The notes beneath the pieces are model-generated. The model was not told where the DNA came from and ran no database searches. It saw only the letters and a program-made list of their open reading frames with translations. The translations under genes and the position numbers were made by a program. A DNA stretch of 64,000 bases from Pythium myriotylum (taxonomy: Eukaryota > Oomycota > Peronosporomycetes > Pythiales > Pythiaceae). This document shows, one piece after another, positions 57,661 to 64,000 of this stretch; the stretch's first letter is position 1; the number at the start of each line of letters is the position of its first letter. The DNA lies in assembly GCA_023091665.1 (NCBI GenBank), contig JALJCQ010000012.1:3348001-3412000 (forward strand), read 5' to 3'.

Positions 57661-59924
57661 GAGATTGGGGCGAGGAAGCTTTAGGTGAGACCGTCGCGAA
57701 CGGGCTCACCTGGCACACTGACGGGATGACAGCCGTCTCTCAACCAGTTGGACGCGTCTGATCGAAGCACCCACCTGAGGCTGACGGCCTCGTTGGAGCC
57801 ATTGATGCGATCGACCAACGAACTGCAGCACTGAATAGTTGTACACACCGCTATCCTGTCAAGACGTTCAAGGGATATGGATGATTCCTTGAGTGATGGA
57901 CCATAGAGGCATCGGCCTGGGCTATCCATCCCATGGGCTTAAACAGCCACCAGATGGTCACTCGGAACGAAGAGTCTTTCGCCAAGACGACGGGTTCGTG
58001 GCGGTTTTTCAGTTTGTTGGACGCAAGGGTCGACTGAACCAAGAAGACGATGGGTTCGAACTGACTGGATCTTCTCACGCGTCGCGAGTGACTGAGACTC
58101 TGCTCGGGTACACTGTACAATTGGCAACCAAAACTGAATTGTTTGCTGTGTGAACTGAGCGAGCAATTGCATTCTATCAAGCACGACCCCCAACTAGCGT
58201 TATTCGTGTAGTTTGCGAAGACGCGACTCCATAGGATGATGATGTTGGTGAAAGTTGGAGTCTATTGTGATAATCATGTGAGTGTGCTATCACCACCGCA
58301 GCTTGAAGGACGCGGGTGTTCTTGGATGTCACAGTAAGAGGTCGAATAACTCGAGAAACGGCACGTTGCTGTGAGGCGGTCCTCGGTTCGAAGTTCACAT
58401 GCGACACGACTAGTAACTTTCCATCCGTCTGCCCTTTGTATGTATTGATAACGAACGTATTGTCGGCTTGGCGTTCCTCACATGTTTGAACCGGCTGCAC
58501 ATTGTTCAGCATCGAAATTTGTGGTGATCATACTTGATTAGCCTCTTATAATCTATTACTACATTCCCAGCAGATGACACCATTTTTATTCAGGATCGAA
58601 TAAAACTTCCAACATTTATGCAGGAAGGTGATGTCCAAAGTGATTACGGATAGCGTCGCACTTGGAATTGGACAAGACTGCAAGACGGCTTTCTCTCTCA
58701 AGACAGTGCGGTCAAATCGGCCTCGAGGCAGTAGTGTCTAGTATGGGTTTATCTTCGACTGAACAACCGTGCTGCTCAGCCTCGTCCAGTTCATCCATCA
58801 CTAAGTAGAATATGGCGTCTGCTGTCTTTCGGTGAGAGCCAGTATCCTCGAGAGCTTGTCAATGGTTCTGATAGATGGCACAGGTGATTCTCATCATATT
58901 GGTCGTGATCACTCCGGGCTGATTCCTATTGGAACATCCGTGAAGACCATCGGACTTTCTGGGTCCAATTCCACTCAACGAAGACAAGCAGCTAAACTCT
59001 CGCACCACAGAACGCAGTTGCGTCGATCTTGACTGTCTTTGCTTTGACTCCTTCGTGAAAACCAGTTGGCGACAGAAAGACGGGTGCACCCATGTCTTCC
59101 TGAGATTTATCCATATTCAGTGGTGGTCCAAAGCTTTTGCTGCTCGATCTGTGTGCGTCTATCCCTTCCTTATCTAAGAGCCGGCAGGAAGATCCTCTCG
59201 GCCGGCTCTTTTGGAAAGAAGCTTGCCTTTTGAAAGACAAGCTTCTCTCCAGTCGGCTCCTCTGCATCGGGTAGTTGGCACCAAGGTACGTCCTAGAGAG
59301 AGTCATACTCCCAGGAGGGAGCAATAGCTCTGCTTTGGAGACTTTGATTTGGTATTTGAGAATTCGAACGCTTCAAGCCAGGCATTTGGTGGGTCTGCGA
59401 TCATCCCTGCGAAGACAACGCCTTGTCGCCGTCAGCCAGAAGGATGCGGCTGTGAATCTATATGCTGAGATGTCGTTGCTTTACGCTGAGGCATTAACTT
59501 GAAGCTCATAATGCCGATGCGTGAATGGAAGCGTCCTTGGTTGAGCCTTGGATACCGATCGTCTGGGCAGCGTTCCTGCTTGGCCAGCAACAACTTCACA
59601 TTATCGAGATGACCCGTGTTTCACTTCGAGAGAGGGATCGCTGAGCGAATAGTGCGCAGACGCCAACAATCCATTGCTACAAGCTGCTAATATAGGAGTG
59701 ATGCCAGCCAAGAGTCCCAGTCTGCGCGAGAAGTGAGGGGCCTATATGCGTAAGGAAGAAGATGGGAACAAAGTTTGATGCGCTCAGGTGATTGCCAAGC
59801 CAACCCTTGCACTAATTAATCGATCTGTAACCGACACAACAATATCAGGCTACTGCAGCTCAGAACAAGAAGCAGCACGAGACTTGTATGAAATGTGTCG
59901 CAAGTTTCAAATCCTACGACGCGA
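57661..59924. other. Gene-free region with repeats and hairpins
   Basis: About 2.2 kb between the tandem secreted-protein genes. Bases 57850-58050 resemble 62140-62330 (shared GGCTTTCC/CATGGGCT, CCAGATGGTC, GGAACC and AGTCTTT blocks), so the upstream regions of the two genes are related. Two hairpins at 59176-59246. No gene supported. Confidence 0.5.
59176..59246. repeat. Two adjacent hairpins
   Basis: AAGAGCCGGC (59176-59185) pairs with GCCGGCTCTT (59201-59210). AGAAGCTTG (59217-59225) pairs with CAAGCTTCT (59238-59246). Confidence 0.8.
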
Positions 59925-61784
59925 TTATCTATCACCCATCTGCGTCGGGTTGACGATCACATCCAACACAATACGACCCTTGGTGTTCTCCGGCACCCAC
60001 ATCAACATAGAACCACCGCCCGTGCCCATGAAGTTGAGGATACCTGCACGCCAGCGATCGATGTAAAGAGTCTTGCCAGCGAACGTGGAGAGAGGCAAGG
60101 ATGTTTGCATGTTCTTCTTGGCCGACAGCGGCCACTCGTACAACTTCTTGCCACCCGACATGATGTTGAGCTTGACGTCCTTGGTGTCGGAGCTCTTGAA
60201 GCGGAAGTAGATCTGACCATCACCCTCGTTCTCCCATGTACCGAAGGTTCCGTCAAAGGCTTTGCCAACCGTCTCAAGACCCAGAGCCTTGTCGAGTGGA
60301 CCGCGCTGGATCTCGCCCTTGTATTCAGTGACAGGACAGATCGGCATGAGGAACTCCTTGACAAGGGCGGAAATCTGGAGTGGATCCCAGAAAGCGATGA
60401 CGTCCAAGCCGAACTGAGCGATCTCAAGCTTGTACTGTGCGAGCGTCTTGACGGTGTTCTTGGCACCACTCTTGGCCAGGTTGATGACCTGCTCCGAGAT
60501 CAAACGAGCCGCCGTGATGATCTCGTCACGGGTCTTGATGCCATCGGCGCTGTTGCTCTTGATGCAGTTGACAGTCGCCTTTGGCAGATCCTGAAGGATC
60601 AGTGGCAGATTAAGCACCGCGAAGTCGAGCTTGTCAGCAGTGCTGGTCGGGTTCTTCTTGATGTAGTCGGCTACTGTGTTCTGCACCTTGTCGATGTAAT
60701 CCTTGAGCATACCACCACAAGTTGTAGCGGTCTGTCCGATCTTCACGAAGTCGTCGGCCGTAACCTCAGTCAACTTTCCATCGGCGGCTGCCGTTGTATC
60801 CTTGACCCAGAAGTCACGGAAGGACTTGTAGAAGTTGACGAAGTTCTTCGGGTCGATGGGGTTGATGTTCTCGAATTTCATGTCGATGGCACTGACGATC
60901 AACTTCTCGACGTACTTCGTGAACTTCTTCGTGCTCTGGTAGTTCGCAGGCAGCGTGGTACCCAAGCACGTTGCAATCGCGGCAGGAATGTCGTAAATCG
61001 CGAAGTCCATGTTGGAGATCGCGGTCTTGGCCTTGTCCTTATCGGTGAGCGCCTTGCCTCCAGCGAGTTTGTCGACCTCGCCGGAGATCTTGGTGGTAAC
61101 ATCGAGGATCGCCTGGCCACAAGCTAGAGCCTTCTGCGCACCAGTCGCGGCCTTGAGAAGCGCTCCAAAGACACCAGACGTGGCAACTGACAACGCGGTC
61201 GTCGCAACTGCACTCGCCTTGGTGGCAACCTCCAAGGCGCAGTCCTTGTTCTGTGGAAGACACTCGAAGCCACACTGCACAGGGTAGTCAAGCGGACACT
61301 GCGACCAGCACGAGACGAGGTTGTCAAACGCGTAGCCCTTGGCGCACTGCTTGTTGCTGGCGAGACTGACTCGGCGGTAGCAAGCCTTCTGCGTGGGGTT
61401 GGCCTTGATCTTGTTCTCGACCCAGGTGGCCGAGTTGGTCGCCGGAGCAGCCGACGAAGGCAGTGGCGCCTTCGAAGCAGCGGCCGTAGCATTCGTCTTG
61501 GCTGCGGCGCCAGCGGCAGTCGCTGTAGTCCCCGCTTTCGGCGTAGTCGCAGCCTTGGAAGTTGTAGCGCCAGCCTGCGCAGTAGCCTTTGAGGTAGTTC
61601 CAGCCGCAGCCGCCGACGTCGACGTCGACGCGCGGGCCTTCGGAGCCGTGGCCGATGCAACAGCGGGTGTCGCAGCGCGCGACTCCAAGTCAGGAGCGTG
61701 AACAGCGGCGTTTTGCGCTTCGACCGACGTCGTGGCGGCGAGGGCGAACGCCGCCATGGCAGCGAGCGACCAGAACTTGACCAT
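59925..61784 (-). CDS. Secreted Ala/Thr/Pro-rich Cys protein, copy 2
   Basis: Product of 619 residues from the ATG at 61784; the frame opens earlier only with a TTG, and the ATG aligns with copy 1 and follows its own core promoter. Signal peptide, Cys block, helical domain and C-terminal domain match copy 1 almost throughout. The mucin-like part is about 30 residues shorter and its repeats are scrambled (SSTSAAAAGTT, AGATTSKAA against AATTPKAA). So the low-complexity region evolves by repeat gain and loss while the rest is held nearly constant. Tandem duplicate of 55650-57611. Confidence 0.88.
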   Translation of the reverse strand: MVKFWSLAAMAAFALAATTSVEAQNAAVHAPDLESRAATPAVASATAPKARASTSTSAAAAGTTSKATAQAGATTSKAATTPKAGTTATAAGAAAKTNATAAASKAPLPSSAAPATNSATWVENKIKANPTQKACYRRVSLASNKQCAKGYAFDNLVSCWSQCPLDYPVQCGFECLPQNKDCALEVATKASAVATTALSVATSGVFGALLKAATGAQKALACGQAILDVTTKISGEVDKLAGGKALTDKDKAKTAISNMDFAIYDIPAAIATCLGTTLPANYQSTKKFTKYVEKLIVSAIDMKFENINPIDPKNFVNFYKSFRDFWVKDTTAAADGKLTEVTADDFVKIGQTATTCGGMLKDYIDKVQNTVADYIKKNPTSTADKLDFAVLNLPLILQDLPKATVNCIKSNSADGIKTRDEIITAARLISEQVINLAKSGAKNTVKTLAQYKLEIAQFGLDVIAFWDPLQISALVKEFLMPICPVTEYKGEIQRGPLDKALGLETVGKAFDGTFGTWENEGDGQIYFRFKSSDTKDVKLNIMSGGKKLYEWPLSAKKNMQTSLPLSTFAGKTLYIDRWRAGILNFMGTGGGSMLMWVPENTKGRIVLDVIVNPTQMGDR

Positions 61785-61817
61785 CGTAGATGCTCGGGTT
61801 GTCTTCAGTGGAGGAGA

Positions 61818-61833
61818 GGAAATTGAAGAATGA
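61818..61833 (-). promoter_or_regulatory. Oomycete Inr+FPR core promoter
   Basis: Minus strand TCATTCTTCAATTTCC, 33 bases before the ATG at 61784, identical to the promoter at 57645. Confidence 0.8.
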
Positions 61834-62879
61834 GACTGGGTTGTTGTGGAGACCTTCGCCTGATGCAACGAGAAGGACCGCTACGATAAGCGCCACTGGT
61901 GCCCCTGTTGGAACTGCCACGACTGGAACGGAGTCGCTCAAGCGCTGAAGGACCCTGCGGCATCCATCACTCGCTCACCAGTTGGAACTGCCAGCCGTGG
62001 GATGGACTCGCTGGAACTATTCACGTTGTCTGCGAAAGTTATGAGGCGGATGATTATGATTCAAAAAGATAAGCGTCTGTCGCTGGATTCCGCCCAGAGC
62101 TCTGGCACCAAGATGTGCAACTTCACCCGAACACTCGTGGATGCAAACTGTGGGTCGTCGTGTGTCGTTTTGGATACCGACGTGTTTCCCGTATACATGG
62201 ATAGCCTGGTGGCCCACACACTCTATGGGCTCGGCTTTCCAATGGCTGGACTGGGGAAAGGCGTCCAGCTGGTCGTTTGGAACCAGGAGGTCTTTTCCAA
62301 CCAGACGCGAGCTGACGACTGCGTGGGAAAGTGACGTTGTCATTAACGAAATCCCGTCAGATGTGCTACGCACTGAGATGCAGACAGTGGGCGATTGCCC
62401 GTGAGTGGGAAGCAAAGTGAATAAATATCCTTTTCAAAGTGATACTCCAGCTGATGGCACAAATGCACGGTAGCGACTCGCGAACTTCGTTCAGGGCGGA
62501 GCGAATCATGCGTTTGTGGGTTTGATGAGCCACTCGGTGCGCGAGTTGTGCGAACCCAGAGTGGAACTCGAACGCTCGCTGAGTTAACGACCATCAAATA
62601 ATCCCGGCGGAATATAACCCAGCCACTTTCAACGATTGGGCTTCCTCGTTGATGAAGGTGCACGTGTATGCTAGCAAACCCCCTGGGTAGGACAAATGCG
62701 TCTCATTTCGTATTTGCTGTCCACAGGATGAAGCGAAGAGTGATGTCTGACTCGATGAACACTCGAGTTCGGAGCCTTAGAAGACGAGCAGTCTGCATCT
62801 AATCGGCACCAGATCCATAATCCGCCATCTGACGGCTTGGCCCCAAGATCAGCTTGCCGATCCTCTGGCTCTTGGATTA

Positions 62880-62918
62880 GTGATGGATAACTCGCCCAGA
62901 TCCTGACTTATCCATCAC
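62880..62918. repeat. Hairpin, 11-bp stem
   Basis: GTGATGGATAA (62880-62890) and its exact reverse complement at 62908-62918. Confidence 0.85.
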
Positions 62919-63177
62919 TCATCTGGCAGTCTGTCTCCATCCCATTATGAACGCCGATGTCGAACGTCAGAATAGACTTTCGCCATTCAGAATGGGCTGG
63001 GGACAATATTGAAATAAAAGAACTGTATCGCCTTTGGATAAATCGGACTGAGCCACGAAATCCGCTGGGTTCAATGGACAACCTACTGCATTGAAACCGT
63101 CCAACCAGCCCCAGCTGGTTTCCACGAATCCAACAGTACTGAACAGAGACAGTTGGCAACGCTGCCTTGATTAGAGC

Positions 63178-63206
63178 ACACACCGTCTCTGCTGGAGACG
63201 GTGTGT
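63178..63206. repeat. Hairpin, 12-bp stem
   Basis: ACACACCGTCTC (63178-63189), five-base loop, then the exact reverse complement (63195-63206). Confidence 0.88.
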
Positions 63207-63274
63207 AGTTGACTCCGCCACTTCACGACGTTCGGTGTGCACTGCAAGCAACTGGCGGTGGGTAGCCTATGCCA

Positions 63275-63339
63275 CCTTTTTGAAGTGGGCCTGCGAGAGC
63301 TTCTGCCACAAAGGCTCTGGCGGACCCACTTCAAAAAGG
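63275..63339. repeat. Hairpin, 15-bp perfect stem extended to 26
   Basis: CCTTTTTGAAGTGGG (63275-63289) and its exact reverse complement (63325-63339). Pairing continues inward with two mismatches and one G-T pair to 63300/63314. Confidence 0.88.
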
Positions 63340-63626
63340 CACTCCAATCTCTGGCCCAGATACACTTCGGTCGCGCTCCGGTGCTTCGCGCCTCGGACTC
63401 GGGCTTCGCCCATCCGGAGCTAGGCAGGGGTTGAGGGCAACCCAATGTCCCTCGCTTCGCCACAACCGAAGTAGTCACAGGGGGAGAGATTGCGCCCTGT
63501 TGCTTGAAACTCGGTTGCAAAATGAAACAAAGGCTTTATTTCTTTCTCACACTCTCTCAGGAAAAAAATAAAAAAAAAAAAAACAGCGAGGACGACTCGT
63601 GGACTCCGCTAGAAAATGTGTGACGC

Positions 63627-64000
63627 TTATCTATCACCCATCTTTGTCGGGTTGATGGCCACATCCAACACGATACGACCCTTGGTGGTCTTCGGCACCC
63701 ACATCAACAGAGAACCACCGCCCGTGCCCGGAAAGCCGAAGAAACCCGGGCGCCAGCGATCGATGTAGAGCGTCTTGCCGCCGTATTTCGAGAGTTCAGA
63801 GTACTCTCTCCGCTCGTATTCGACTTCACTGGAATACTCGTCAACTTCTTACCGCCCGAGATGATGTTGAGCGTGACATCCTTGTCGTCAACACTCTTGT
63901 AACGGAGGGTGATCTTCGCGTCGCCCTCGTTTTCCCACGTTCCACTCGATCCCTTGAAGGCCTTCCCGACAGTTTTGAGACCGAGAGCTTTGTCGAGCGG
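63627..64000 (-). pseudogene. Secreted Ala/Thr/Pro-rich Cys protein, third copy, frameshifted and window-truncated
   Basis: Minus strand reads the family C-terminus (KTLYIDRW, GTGGGSLLMWVP, KMGDR and stop at 63627), like copies 1 and 2 but more diverged. Near 63841 one base is missing where the paralogues have a T (KKLYEW), so upstream sequence (KDVTLNI, SGGKKL) is in another frame. The rest of the gene lies beyond the window. Either a young pseudogene or a single-base sequence error. Confidence 0.75.

Larger units (their letters stand above)
61834..63626. other. Gene-free region with hairpins
   Basis: Upstream part related to the region before copy 1. Hairpins at 62880-62918, 63178-63206 and 63275-63339 (listed). 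A-rich tract at about 63560-63583. No gene supported. Confidence 0.5.

Noticed and set aside
1..64000. RXLR or Crinkler effector genes
   Set aside because: None of the secreted proteins shows an RXLR-EER or LFLAK-type N-terminus.

Overview
The window looks like oomycete nuclear DNA, most likely Phytophthora or a close relative. Genes are dense, with few short introns, and several starts are preceded by the oomycete Inr+FPR core promoter (TCATTYYNCAWTTTNS-like). The gene families are also typical: multipass LRR proteins, basic/coiled-coil plus START-like proteins, secreted Ala/Thr/Pro-rich Cys proteins, a heme-thiolate peroxidase, BCS1-like AAA ATPases, a Slo-type K+ channel and a DIRS-type retroelement. 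The genus is inferred; no search could be run.

Region 1 (1-25 kb) holds two families and a large inverted duplication. LRR membrane-protein genes lie at 1-6.3 kb (+) and 17.5-24.7 kb (-). The first ~3.6 kb of the window is an inverted copy of 17.1-20.6 kb. The coding part is almost identical (three substitutions seen in 3.1 kb), while the inner flank is clearly diverged. The ~13.5 kb spacer carries a third LRR gene, a dead LRR fragment, a RIO-family kinase and four genes for a protein with a basic segment, a coiled coil and a C-terminal START-like domain.

Region 2 (25-34.5 kb) is one gene split by a transposon. A DIRS-like element (gag-like ORF, RT/RNase H, tyrosine recombinase) of about 5.3 kb sits inside a secreted-protein gene of the same family as those at 55.6-61.8 kb. 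The break lies between two copies of the trinucleotide AAT, the host frame is continuous across it, and no longer target duplication is visible. The element itself is damaged: one in-frame stop in gag and two frameshifts in the recombinase.

Region 3 (34.5-39.5 kb) has a broken ankyrin-repeat gene, a secreted short heme-thiolate peroxidase (peroxygenase-like), and an intergenic cluster of three adjacent hairpins, one with a 33-bp perfect stem.

Region 4 (39.5-50 kb) is a cluster of five BCS1-like AAA ATPase paralogues. Two pairs are divergent and share short intergenic promoters.

Region 5 (50-64 kb) has a two-exon Cys-rich secreted or anchored protein, a three-exon Slo/BK-type K+ channel, two intact secreted Ala/Thr/Pro-rich proteins in tandem and a frameshifted third copy running off the window end. 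No rRNA, tRNA, CRISPR array or prokaryotic operon feature was recognised.
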